This document shows positions 18,011 through 25,025 of a DNA stretch of 64,000 nucleotides, piece after piece. Made by a program: the position numbers and the translations under genes. Below the pieces are notes generated by a model. It was not told the origin of the DNA, ran no database searches, and saw only the letters and a program-made list of their open reading frames with translations. Each line of letters starts with the position of its first letter. The stretch's first letter is position 1. This DNA comes from Sphingopyxis sp. QXT-31. Its GTDB lineage: Bacteria; Pseudomonadota; Alphaproteobacteria; Sphingomonadales; Sphingomonadaceae. Location: NCBI RefSeq assembly GCF_001984035.1, contig NZ_CP019449.1, forward strand, positions 3,849,501 to 3,913,500, written 5' to 3'.

Positions 18011-19827
18011 GGCCGCGCCGCCGGATCGGGAGGGATGTCGAGGAACTGGATCGCGAGGCGTAGCGCCGAATCGCGGCTGATGCCGGTGCGGCGCGCGTCG
18101 GCGAGGCGCCGGTGCACTTCGGCCATGTCGAGATAGCGCGCGCGCTTTGGCGGCGTTCCGGCGGCGTCGAGGCGGTCGGCGATGCGGATCATCGCCTCGC
18201 CCAGCGCGCGTTCGATCCACGCGACCCGCAGCGGCTCCTTCTTGCTGTTGTTGAGGCGCACGACGTCGGGGAGGAGGCCCGCGCTCGCCTGCTTGATCAG
18301 CCAGCGGCGCATCGGACCGCGGCGGAACATGCGCGGCGGCAGCGTATAGATAAATTCGAGCAGGCGGCGGTCGAGTAGCGGGAAACGATAGTCGAGGCCG
18401 TGCGCGGCGCCGCTGATCGCCCAGTCCTCTAGCCGCGCGGTGGTCGAGCTGTAGCGCAGCAGATAATGCTGGGTGTGGCGGACGCCGAATTCGCGCAGCC
18501 GCGGCACGGGGTAGAGGCGCGCACGGCGGAGGAAGCCGGGGTCGATCAGGCTGTGGCCGGTGCGCGCGCGCCAGCGCAGCGGCACGCGCGGGCGATATTC
18601 GCGGCCGAGGCGGCGGCCGGCGTGATAGATGGTGCGCAGCCCTGCGACGAGACCCGGCCGCTGCGCATCGCGGTAGAGTGCCCTCCAGCGGCCGGTCGCG
18701 AAGAGTTTCGGATGATGGCCGCGGCCGTTGAACGAGGCGCCCTCGTCGCCGCCCCAGCCCGACAGGATGACCTGGATATCGCGCGCCGCCGCCTCGCGCT
18801 GCGTCGCGCCTTCGTGGAGCAGGTTGCGGATGTCGGGACCGCGCGTCCAGTCGCGCGCGAACAACTCGGTCATCTCGTCGGCCGAGAGGGTGGGCGCGAA
18901 GAGCTCGAGCCCCAGATGCGCGCGGATCGCCTCGCTCCATCCCGGTTCGCTGTCGGGTTCGGCGTCCGGATCGACGAGGTGCCAGCTGTAGCTCGGCGGG
19001 TCGGCCAGGCCGCGGCGGCGGAGCTCGGGCACCGCGAGCGCGGCGATGAGCGAGGAATCGAGCCCGCCGCTCAAATGCACCGCGACGCGCGTCGCGCCGG
19101 CAAGGCGATCGATCACCGCTTGTTCGACGAGGAAACGGTAGCGGGCGAGGGTTTCGGCGTCGCCAGCGCGCTCGTCGACGACGATCGCCTCGGGCTGCCA
19201 CCAGCGGTCGATGTGGACGGTGCCACCCGAAAGATGCAGCCGGTGGCCGGGTTCGAGGCGGCGAACGGCACGCAGGAAGCTGCGGCCGAGCGGCTGGAAC
19301 TCGCGGTGGACGAGCGTGGTCGCGGCATAATCCTCGTCGAGGTCGTCGGGTACGCCGGGGAGCGCGAGCAGCGCCGCGAGATCGCTGGCGAAAGCGAAGC
19401 GCTCCGCATCGAGCGTATAGAAGAAGGGGCGTGCGCCGACATGGTCGCGTGCGGCGAAACTGTCGCCGGTCGCGGCGTCGTGCAGGACGAAGGCATAGTC
19501 GCCGTAGAGATGGAGCGGGCAATCGCTGCCCCAGCGGCGCCAGGCGGCGGCGATCAGCGCGGCGGCGGGCGCGCCTTCGGGCGGGGCTAGCGGGCCGAGC
19601 GCGGTACGGAGTTCGGCTTGGCCGTCGATGCGCGCATCGGCGACGAGGATCAGGCTGTCTGAAAAGAAAAGCGCATCGCACGAGGGTGCAGGGCGCATCG
19701 TGGCGACGGAGCCGAATGCGGCGGCGGCGCGCGTTTCGATGGCGGCTTCGGGGCCGAGCGTGGCGGCGATCGCTGCGCGATCGGCGGGTGCGCCCCGGCG
19801 GTGGATGCTACCACAAAATCGATGCAT
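18007..19827 (-). CDS. Asparagine-synthetase-like lasso peptide cyclase (C protein)
   Basis: 606 aa. An N-terminal glutaminase-like domain (1-200) begins MHRFCG; the essential Cys2 of true AsnB is absent, so it does not make asparagine from glutamine. The C-terminal ATP-PPase domain has LSGGLDSSLIAAL (PP-loop Ser at about 253) and LSGWGGDEGAS. In lasso pathways this protein adenylates the Asp/Glu side chain of the core and forms the macrolactam with the N-terminal Gly. The precursor gene lies 196 nt upstream on the same strand, separated by hairpins. It overlaps the next sulfotransferase gene by 4 bp. The ribosome site is weak. Confidence 0.93.
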   Translation of the reverse strand: MHRFCGSIHRRGAPADRAAIAATLGPEAAIETRAAAAFGSVATMRPAPSCDALFFSDSLILVADARIDGQAELRTALGPLAPPEGAPAAALIAAAWRRWGSDCPLHLYGDYAFVLHDAATGDSFAARDHVGARPFFYTLDAERFAFASDLAALLALPGVPDDLDEDYAATTLVHREFQPLGRSFLRAVRRLEPGHRLHLSGGTVHIDRWWQPEAIVVDERAGDAETLARYRFLVEQAVIDRLAGATRVAVHLSGGLDSSLIAALAVPELRRRGLADPPSYSWHLVDPDAEPDSEPGWSEAIRAHLGLELFAPTLSADEMTELFARDWTRGPDIRNLLHEGATQREAAARDIQVILSGWGGDEGASFNGRGHHPKLFATGRWRALYRDAQRPGLVAGLRTIYHAGRRLGREYRPRVPLRWRARTGHSLIDPGFLRRARLYPVPRLREFGVRHTQHYLLRYSSTTARLEDWAISGAAHGLDYRFPLLDRRLLEFIYTLPPRMFRRGPMRRWLIKQASAGLLPDVVRLNNSKKEPLRVAWIERALGEAMIRIADRLDAAGTPPKRARYLDMAEVHRRLADARRTGISRDSALRLAIQFLDIPPDPAARP

Positions 19828-19947
19828 TGCGCTTGATCGATCCGTCCCGATTATGCGTCCGGTCCCGAAGAATCCCCGACCGCGCAGCCGTGCCCGAGCG
19901 GCAGACGGGCGTCAAGCGAGGGCGCCCAGGTCCAGGACACAGCAACA

Positions 19948-19970
19948 ACGGCCGCGCGCCGCGCGGCCGT
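19948..19970 (-). promoter_or_regulatory. GC-rich hairpin between precursor and cyclase genes
   Basis: A perfect 10-bp inverted repeat ACGGCCGCGC/GCGCGGCCGT around a 3-nt loop, 54 nt after the precursor stop. There is no T-run, so it is not a standard terminator; it could stabilise the 3' end of the precursor message or set polar expression. Confidence 0.5.
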
Positions 19971-19981
19971 CCAACGGGTCC

Positions 19982-20016
19982 GAAAAGAAAATGGACGGGC
20001 GCCTCTGGGGTGCCCG
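19982..20016 (-). terminator. Partial intrinsic terminator/attenuator just after the lasso precursor
   Basis: On the minus strand an 8-bp stem (20016-20009 with 20003-19996, one mismatch) lies 7 nt after the precursor stop and is followed by TCCATTTTCTTTTCGG. Such leaky terminators commonly make RiPP precursor mRNA more abundant than that of downstream enzymes. Confidence 0.55.
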
Positions 20017-20023
20017 GTCGCAA

Positions 20024-20164
20024 TCAGGACGCGTCGTAGAAAGTGTCGTCCTGATCGTTGATGTCGCCGCCACCGCCGCGCGTGCGCTCGGCCGGGATCA
20101 CCGAACGCAGTTCGGGCTTCTGCCAATCCTTGCGCGGCGTGCGAGTTTCTACGGTCTTGGTCAT
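20024..20164 (-). CDS. Lasso peptide precursor (A), predicted core GGGGDINDQDDTFYDAS
   Basis: 46 aa, MTKTVETRTPRKD then the leader motif WQKPELRSVIPAERT. This fits the lasso pattern Y/W-x-x-P-x-L with Thr at the penultimate leader position (Thr28), followed by Arg29. Cleavage after Arg29 gives a 17-residue core starting with Gly. Asp8 of the core allows an 8-residue Gly1-Asp8 macrolactam with tail QDDTFYDAS. The core has five Asp and ends in Ser, the residue phosphorylated in paeninodin. There is a strong ribosome site (AGAGGGGGAAG). It is flanked by the B1 and C genes on the same strand, with a promoter-like element upstream. Confidence 0.9.
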   Translation of the reverse strand: MTKTVETRTPRKDWQKPELRSVIPAERTRGGGGDINDQDDTFYDAS

Positions 20165-20238
20165 GACTTCCCCCTCTTTACGCTGATGCCGGTAGCATAG
20201 CCTTCGGCCCTTGCTACCCCAATGACAAATACCTTCTC

Positions 20239-20267
20239 ATAGTGGGACAGAATGACCCTTGCGTCAA
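20239..20267 (-). promoter_or_regulatory. Candidate promoter of the lasso precursor gene
   Basis: On the minus strand TTGACG (20267-20262), a 17-nt spacer and CACTAT (20244-20239), giving a leader of about 70 nt. An inverted repeat TGGGACA/TGTCCCA (20243-20249 and 20281-20287) brackets the -35 region and could be an operator. Confidence 0.45.
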
Positions 20268-20292
20268 GGCATTAGGCCCATGTCCCAAATAC

Positions 20293-20583
20293 TTAGGACT
20301 CCTGCAGCGTTACGAGGCCTTTTTCGGCCAGCTCCTCAATGAATCCAATTGTTTCGGTGCGGCAAACATCCGCGTCGACATCATATTCGGCGACCAGCGA
20401 TTCGCAGATCACATCGAGCGTCGCGGGGGCGTCGATCAGCGCCCAGATGCGGCCGCCGACCGAATCGATGTCGAAATAATTGCCGCTGTCGATGTCCATC
20501 ATCATCAGCCCGTCGTCGAAATCGTTGAAGAGTATCGACGGATTGCGTGCGACGACGGTGCTGCCCGAAATTGCGGCTGTCAT
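20293..20583 (-). CDS. PqqD-like lasso RiPP recognition protein (B1)
   Basis: 96 aa from the ATG at 20583 with a GGGGGAAAG ribosome site. PqqD/RRE fold: VVARNPSILFNDFDDGLMMM (first beta strands), DIDSGNYFDIDSVGGRIWAL, then the helical CESLVAEYDVD and the C-terminal GFIEELAEKGLV. This matches the small winged-helix-like domain that binds the leader and presents it to the B2 protease and the cyclase. It sits directly upstream of the precursor gene. The split B1/B2 arrangement is the one used by paeninodin-type clusters rather than the fused McjB of microcin J25. Confidence 0.9.
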   Translation of the reverse strand: MTAAISGSTVVARNPSILFNDFDDGLMMMDIDSGNYFDIDSVGGRIWALIDAPATLDVICESLVAEYDVDADVCRTETIGFIEELAEKGLVTLQES

Positions 20584-20639
20584 GCTTTCCCCCAAAATCT
20601 CTGCCCCGCCGCGGCGATAGCGAGCGGGTGCGGGCGGCG

Positions 20640-21506
20640 TCAAGCGATTGAAGGCGGCAGATAATCGAGCGCCGCCATCTGCGCGCGATGGTCGGCGACG
20701 ATGCGCGCGACCTGGGCTTCGCTCAGCACCGCGGTCCACTCGCCGGCGCGGCCGCTGCGGAAGAAGGCGGGCATGTTGGCGGGCTTTTCGGAAAAGCCCT
20801 CGGCCGCCTCGCGCAGCTGGAGGTTTTCGAGGCTGCTCGCGGCGACTGCGGCGGCGACGGCCTCGGGGTTCGTGTCGATGCCCACCGCGTCGGCGACGCG
20901 CTTCAGCGCCATGGCGGGGTCGGCGAGCATGTCCTCGTAGCGGAGGAGGCAGACGCGAATCGCCTGCTGCTGCGTCCAGCCGGCGACATGGTCGCTCCAG
21001 CGGCCGAGGTGGACGGGCAGGAAGTCGCTGATCCGGTCGGGCCAGACGTTGAGCGTCGCGTGCGGGTCGGCCATGCGCGCGATGGTGGCGTCGAGGTCCT
21101 GCTGGCTGTGATGCGCGAAGCTGAGCGCGACGTCGAGCGGGTTGCGCACGATATAGATCGCGGCGCGGCTGGCGTCGGCGGGGAAGAGCGCGGTGCCGTC
21201 CGGGCCAATCGCATATTGGTCGTGCGTCTTGACGAAGAAGGGGGCGGTCGCTTCGGCCGCCATCTGGCGGTGGAGCAGCGCGCGATAGGGGAGCAGCTCG
21301 GCCGCGGTCATTTCGGCCGAGGAAATGGCGCAGGCATCGTCGAGCGCGTGGCGGTCGCCCCCGGTGATACCGCCCGCCAGCGCATTGACGCTGAAGTCGT
21401 CGCCGGGCGCGTGGAGCAGGTTGGTGAGCATCGCGCGCAGCCAGGTGTTCCCCGACTTGGGGTAGGAGGCGAGCCAGACGAGCGAGCCGGGCATCGCGTG
21501 CGTCAC
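20640..21506 (-). CDS. PAPS-dependent sulfotransferase (Sulfotransfer_1-like), lasso locus
   Basis: 288 aa, the most canonical of the four. Phosphosulfate loop SYPKSGNTWLRAML (about 14-27), catalytic KTHDQ (His of the KTH motif), and 3'-phosphate site AIYIVRNPLDVALSF (about 115-129). A C-terminal segment ending MAALDYLPPS matches the cytosolic sulfotransferase fold. It overlaps the kinase gene upstream by 4 bp and is followed, after 56 nt, by the PqqD-like B1 gene. It is probably an active O-sulfotransferase. Candidate acceptors on the predicted core are Thr12, Tyr14 and Ser17, or a hydroxyl introduced by the linked hydroxylases. Confidence 0.88.
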   Translation of the reverse strand: MTHAMPGSLVWLASYPKSGNTWLRAMLTNLLHAPGDDFSVNALAGGITGGDRHALDDACAISSAEMTAAELLPYRALLHRQMAAEATAPFFVKTHDQYAIGPDGTALFPADASRAAIYIVRNPLDVALSFAHHSQQDLDATIARMADPHATLNVWPDRISDFLPVHLGRWSDHVAGWTQQQAIRVCLLRYEDMLADPAMALKRVADAVGIDTNPEAVAAAVAASSLENLQLREAAEGFSEKPANMPAFFRSGRAGEWTAVLSEAQVARIVADHRAQMAALDYLPPSIA

Positions 21507-22429
21507 GCCGCCGGTTCGAGCGCGGGGTCGATGCCGAAATGATCCATCACCGCCGCCGCCATCGACGCGGGGGTTGCGCCGAGCATCGGCCGGCCGATCG
21601 CGACCATGTCGACCGACTGGGCGAGACGGACGACCGCGTCGAAACCCCAGCGCTGGAGCCCGAGGCCGCGGAGGAAATTCTTGCGGTGGACGTAACGCGC
21701 GAGCGCCTCGACGCGATTCGCCATCGCGACCGGGCGCGAGGTGATGGCGGCGCCATTATGGCCCTGGAGCAGCACGACCGCGCGTACCGGCATCGGGTGG
21801 CCGTGGAAGCGGTCGACGCCGACATAATATTTCTCGATATCCTCGCGCACCTGGACTTTGTCGTCGGCGTCCTTGCCGAGCAGCGACAGGCTGTCGGTCC
21901 ACAGCCGCATCGCCGGGAAGGCGGGGATCGCGGTTGCGCCCGCGTCGCCCACAACCACGCCGGTGACGTCGTCGGCGAGCATCGTGCAGCCTGCCGCCAT
22001 CAGACCGCCGAGCAGGGTCGACTTGCCCGCGCCCGAGCGCCCGATGACGAGGATCGCGCCCGTGTCGCTGGCGATAGAGCAGGCGTGCATCGGCAGGATG
22101 CCGCGCTGCATCAACAGCGCCGAGACCCCGGTGCCAAGGATGATCGAGACCAGCGCGGCGTCGGTCGCGCCGGCTTCGCGCTCGACGGTGATCGACCGGC
22201 CGCCGGCGATGAGCAGACGGCAGATACCGAAGGCCTGGAAGAGGATCTCGCCCGGTTCGGCGCGCCAGTTGCGGAAATGCAGCGCCTCGTCCAGCCGGTC
22301 GGCGGCGATGGGGGCGAGGCGGATTTCGGCGTCGACCGGCGCGGCGGGATCGCCGGGCAGCAGGTGCGGCAGCGCGAGGTCCGAGCGCAGGTTGAACCCG
22401 TAATGCGAATAAAAGGGACCGGCGGTCAT
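21503..22429 (-). CDS. HPr-kinase-related peptide kinase, lasso locus
   Basis: 308 aa. The P-loop is GRSGAGKST (about 130-138), preceded by ILPMHACSIA (His115, the HprK catalytic-base region) and followed by LADDVTGV (Asp153-Asp154, Mg-binding). These match the catalytic core of HprK/PadeK-type kinases. The N-terminal 100 residues replace the HprK regulatory domain. In the paeninodin cluster a related kinase phosphorylates the C-terminal Ser of the precursor, and this locus's core also ends in Ser. It overlaps the hydroxylase gene upstream and the sulfotransferase gene downstream by 4 bp each. Confidence 0.88.
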   Translation of the reverse strand: MTAGPFYSHYGFNLRSDLALPHLLPGDPAAPVDAEIRLAPIAADRLDEALHFRNWRAEPGEILFQAFGICRLLIAGGRSITVEREAGATDAALVSIILGTGVSALLMQRGILPMHACSIASDTGAILVIGRSGAGKSTLLGGLMAAGCTMLADDVTGVVVGDAGATAIPAFPAMRLWTDSLSLLGKDADDKVQVREDIEKYYVGVDRFHGHPMPVRAVVLLQGHNGAAITSRPVAMANRVEALARYVHRKNFLRGLGLQRWGFDAVVRLAQSVDMVAIGRPMLGATPASMAAAVMDHFGIDPALEPAA

Positions 22430-23025
22430 TTCGCGGGCGCGGTCTCGGCAGCGGCGGTGTTTTCGGTCGCGGCACGGTCGAAGACTTCGAAGATGAAATG
22501 GATACGATCGGCGTCGCCCTCGTTCACTCCGCCGTGCGGCGCGATATTATTGACCTCCCACGCGCGGCCATAGGCGAGATGGTGGCGGTTGGGGCCGCAG
22601 AGGAAAAAGGCCCCCGGATTGGTGATCAGCGGGACGTGGATCTTGTGCGTCCGAAGGTTCGATCCCGCGCCATCGCGGTGGAGGTCGATCAGCTGCCCCG
22701 CCTCGAGCCGCGCGAGCATCGCTTTCGGAAAGGCGGGGTCGACAAAAGCATAGGGCGCGATGGCAGCGTCCATCACCGGCTGGAGCAGCCCGCGCCAGAC
22801 GTGCCAGCCGGGATTTTCGTAATGATCCTCTGGGTCGCGATTGCCCGGGGTGAAGCGGAAGACGATATGGCGGGGGTGGTGGAAGACCTCGAAATCATTT
22901 TCCTTGAGCGCATCTTCCTGCCCCCAGGTGCGGTCCGAAATCGCGACGACACGGTCGCGCAGCGCCGATGCGTCGACGGGCCCCAAGTCGCGGACATTGG
23001 CGGGTTTGGTGACGATCACGGCCAT
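22426..23025 (-). CDS. Aspartyl/asparaginyl beta-hydroxylase-like 2-oxoglutarate oxygenase, lasso locus
   Basis: 199 aa from the ATG at 23025. The Fe(II) triad is visible: His116 and Asp118 (LIDLHRDGAG) and His164 (APHGGVNEGDADR), with Arg174 placed for 2-oxoglutarate. The region HKIHVPLITNPGAFFLCG is characteristic of the Asp_Arg_Hydrox family. It would add a beta-hydroxyl to Asp or Asn; the predicted core carries five Asp and one Asn. Start of the minus-strand gene set, overlapping the kinase gene by 4 bp. A longer upstream frame lacks family similarity. Acting on the lasso precursor is an inference from position. Confidence 0.88.
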   Translation of the reverse strand: MAVIVTKPANVRDLGPVDASALRDRVVAISDRTWGQEDALKENDFEVFHHPRHIVFRFTPGNRDPEDHYENPGWHVWRGLLQPVMDAAIAPYAFVDPAFPKAMLARLEAGQLIDLHRDGAGSNLRTHKIHVPLITNPGAFFLCGPNRHHLAYGRAWEVNNIAPHGGVNEGDADRIHFIFEVFDRAATENTAAAETAPAK

Positions 23026-23111
23026 GGGGGGTCTTATTGGCGGGTGCGGGCTGGGGCGGCAAGGGGGAAGTGGGGTGGGGAGTTTGGCAAACCGATCCAT
23101 AAGTCCCGTTC

Positions 23112-23179
23112 GTGTCGAGCGAAGTCGAGACACCCCGAAGGCGCGCGCTGCTGATGGGTGTCTCGACTACGCTCGACAC
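23112..23179. repeat. REP-like inverted repeat in the divergent lasso intergenic region
   Basis: 23-bp arms 23112-23134 and 23157-23179 (GTGTCGAGC.../...GCTCGACAC) with one mismatch and a 22-nt loop. It sits between the divergent hydroxylase and JmjC genes (23026-23275). The arms belong to a common sphingomonad extragenic palindrome type, so this is probably not a specific operator. Confidence 0.75.
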
Positions 23180-23275
23180 CAACGGAAATAGAGCGCGGTT
23201 TGGCAGCCTCACCGTACCCCAACACCCCACGCGCATTGAACCGCCGCGCCGCGCTGGCTAAGACGGGGCGGGGCG

Positions 23276-24523
23276 GTGTTCGCCCCGGGGGAGATGCGCG
23301 TGGCGGAGCGGGACCAGGGGCAATTGAGCCGCGAAGCGGCGACGCCGGTGCTGGCCGACCTGGTCGCGCCGCTGCAGGTCGCCGATTTCCTGGCGCAATA
23401 TTGGAACCGTGCCTTTCACGCCTGGCCGGGGCAGGCGGGGCGTTTTGCCGCGCTGATCGGCTGGGACGAGATCAACCATGTCCTGACCACGCAGCGGCTG
23501 GAGCCGCCGCGGCTGATCCTGGTCAAGGGCGGCAAGAATGTCGCGACCGAACGCTTCGTCCATGTCTCGGGCAACAACCGGCGGATCGACGCGGGTGCGG
23601 TGACCGCGCAGCTGGCGCAGGGCGCGACTTTGGTGCTGAGCTTCGTCGATGAGATGGTGCCGCGGATCGGGGTGCTCGCCGACCGACTGAGCGGCGAGCT
23701 CGGCGCGCGCTGCAACATCAACCTTTACGCCGGGTGGCGCGCCGACAATGGCTTCGACCTGCACTGGGACCGGCACGACGTGTTCATCCTCCAGGTTGCC
23801 GGGCGCAAGCATTGGCGCGTCCACCGCCCGACGCGCGATTTCGCGACGCGCGGCGAGGAGGCGCCGCCGCTGCCGAAGGACGACGTGCCGGTGTTCGACG
23901 GTATCCTCGAAGAAGGTGCGATCCTCTATATCCCCCGCGGCTGGTGGCACGTCGCAACCCCGGTCGAGGAGCCGAGCCTGCACCTGACGCTCGCGCTCGG
24001 ACCGCCGTCGGGGCAGGATTATCTGCGCTGGCTGGTCGGCCAGGCGCTGGCCGACCCGCTGTTCCGAACCGACTGGCCGGTCGCCAGGGGCGAGGCGGCG
24101 ATTACCCAATATTGGCACGAGCTGGGCGCGGCGCTGCAGGCGCTGCACGCGGCGCATCCGCCCGCCGCCTTCCTCGCCGCGCAACAAGCCGAGCGCGTCG
24201 CGCGACCGCGCTTCACCCTGCCCGAATTTGCGGCGGGCACGCTGCCGCGGCTCGACGACGAGAGCCGTTTGCGGCTGGCGAGCGCGCGCGGACTGGCGCC
24301 GGTGCACGACCCCGCGAGCGGCGGTTTCGGGCTGTGGGTCGGCGAGCGTTTCCAGGCGTGCAGCGAGGCCGTCGGCGCGGTGCTGGGGCGGCTGTCGAGC
24401 GGCAACGACATGCGCTTTGCCGCGCTCGCCGACGGGCTGGACGCGGCGGGGCGGCGCGAGCTCGCCGCTACTGTCGTGCGGCTCACCGCGGCGGGTGCGA
24501 TCTTCGTCGACCTGGACGCATGA
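23276..24523 (+). CDS. JmjC/cupin-fold oxygenase, lasso locus
   Basis: Up to 415 aa. GTG 23276, ATG 23294 and GTG 23300 are all possible starts, and the GGGGGAG site fits 23300 best. Cupin_4/JmjC features: the iron-binding HxD as FDLHWDRHDVF (His163, Asp165 from 23276), then LYIPRGWWHVAT (His225). DVFILQVAGRKHWRVHRP is typical of ribosomal-oxygenase-like JmjC proteins. It would be a 2-oxoglutarate-dependent hydroxylase. It starts the plus-strand unit with B2, the exporter and the nucleotidyltransferase, so it is a second candidate hydroxylase of the peptide. Confidence 0.85.
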   Translation: MFAPGEMRVAERDQGQLSREAATPVLADLVAPLQVADFLAQYWNRAFHAWPGQAGRFAALIGWDEINHVLTTQRLEPPRLILVKGGKNVATERFVHVSGNNRRIDAGAVTAQLAQGATLVLSFVDEMVPRIGVLADRLSGELGARCNINLYAGWRADNGFDLHWDRHDVFILQVAGRKHWRVHRPTRDFATRGEEAPPLPKDDVPVFDGILEEGAILYIPRGWWHVATPVEEPSLHLTLALGPPSGQDYLRWLVGQALADPLFRTDWPVARGEAAITQYWHELGAALQALHAAHPPAAFLAAQQAERVARPRFTLPEFAAGTLPRLDDESRLRLASARGLAPVHDPASGGFGLWVGERFQACSEAVGAVLGRLSSGNDMRFAALADGLDAAGRRELAATVVRLTAAGAIFVDLDA

Positions 24524-24536
24524 GCGGGCGGGACGT

Positions 24537-25025
24537 ATGACCGGGCGGATCGCCCTCGCGCGGCGCAAGCTCACCAGCGCGTGGCGGCTCGGCGGGCCGC
24601 GCGTCCTGCTCGTCGCCGAGGCGAGCCTGCTCCTGCTCGCGGCGCGGATCGCGGTGGCGGTGCTGCCGTTCCGGCGCGTCGTGCGCTGGCTGGGGAGGCC
24701 GGTGTCGCCCGCGGCGCTGCCGCCGCCCCCGCGGCGCGAGCGCCCCGACGACCGCGCGACGCGGGTGAGCTGGGCGGTGCGCTTTGCAGCAAGGCGCCTT
24801 CCGGTCGAGGCGGTGTGCCTGCCGCAGGCGATCGCGGCGCGTATAATGCTGAAGCGGCGCGGGATCGCCGCGACGCTGCACCTCGGCGTGTGGCGCGACC
24901 ATCGGGCGGCGGTAGAGGCCGACCCCGACACGCCGCCCGCGCATGCCTGGCTCGAGGCGTCGGGGCAGCGGGTCACCGGTTATCCCGTCGATCCAGCTTT
25001 GGTCGAGGTCGCGGCCTTTGTCTGA
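24537..25025 (+). CDS. Lasso peptide leader peptidase B2 (transglutaminase-like)
   Basis: 162 aa from the ATG at 24537. A hydrophobic helix at about 22-44 precedes the catalytic domain. The Cys-protease residues are Cys94 (VEAVCLPQAIAAR) and His136 (PAHAWLEASG), with Asp152 (YPVDPALV) possible as the third. This is the McjB-type fold without its RRE part, which is supplied by the PqqD-like B1 protein. It removes the precursor leader after Arg29. The gap to the JmjC gene is 13 nt; its end overlaps the ABC gene. A longer upstream frame overlaps the JmjC gene and is not credible. Confidence 0.9.
   Translation: MTGRIALARRKLTSAWRLGGPRVLLVAEASLLLLAARIAVAVLPFRRVVRWLGRPVSPAALPPPPRRERPDDRATRVSWAVRFAARRLPVEAVCLPQAIAARIMLKRRGIAATLHLGVWRDHRAAVEADPDTPPAHAWLEASGQRVTGYPVDPALVEVAAFV

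Noticed and set aside
17384..19681. 765-codon minus-strand frame covering a sulfotransferase and part of the cyclase
   Set aside because: Its first 550 codons are out of frame with the Asn-synthetase-like gene and Arg/Pro-rich; only its end is the real 208-aa sulfotransferase (17384-18010).
18007..19827. A true asparagine synthetase (AsnB) reading of the C gene
   Set aside because: The glutaminase nucleophile Cys2 is missing (starts MHRFCG), and the gene lies beside a lasso precursor, B1 and a kinase.
19828..20023. A second lasso precursor between A and C
   Set aside because: The region shows only hairpins and shadow frames without a leader motif or a ribosome site.
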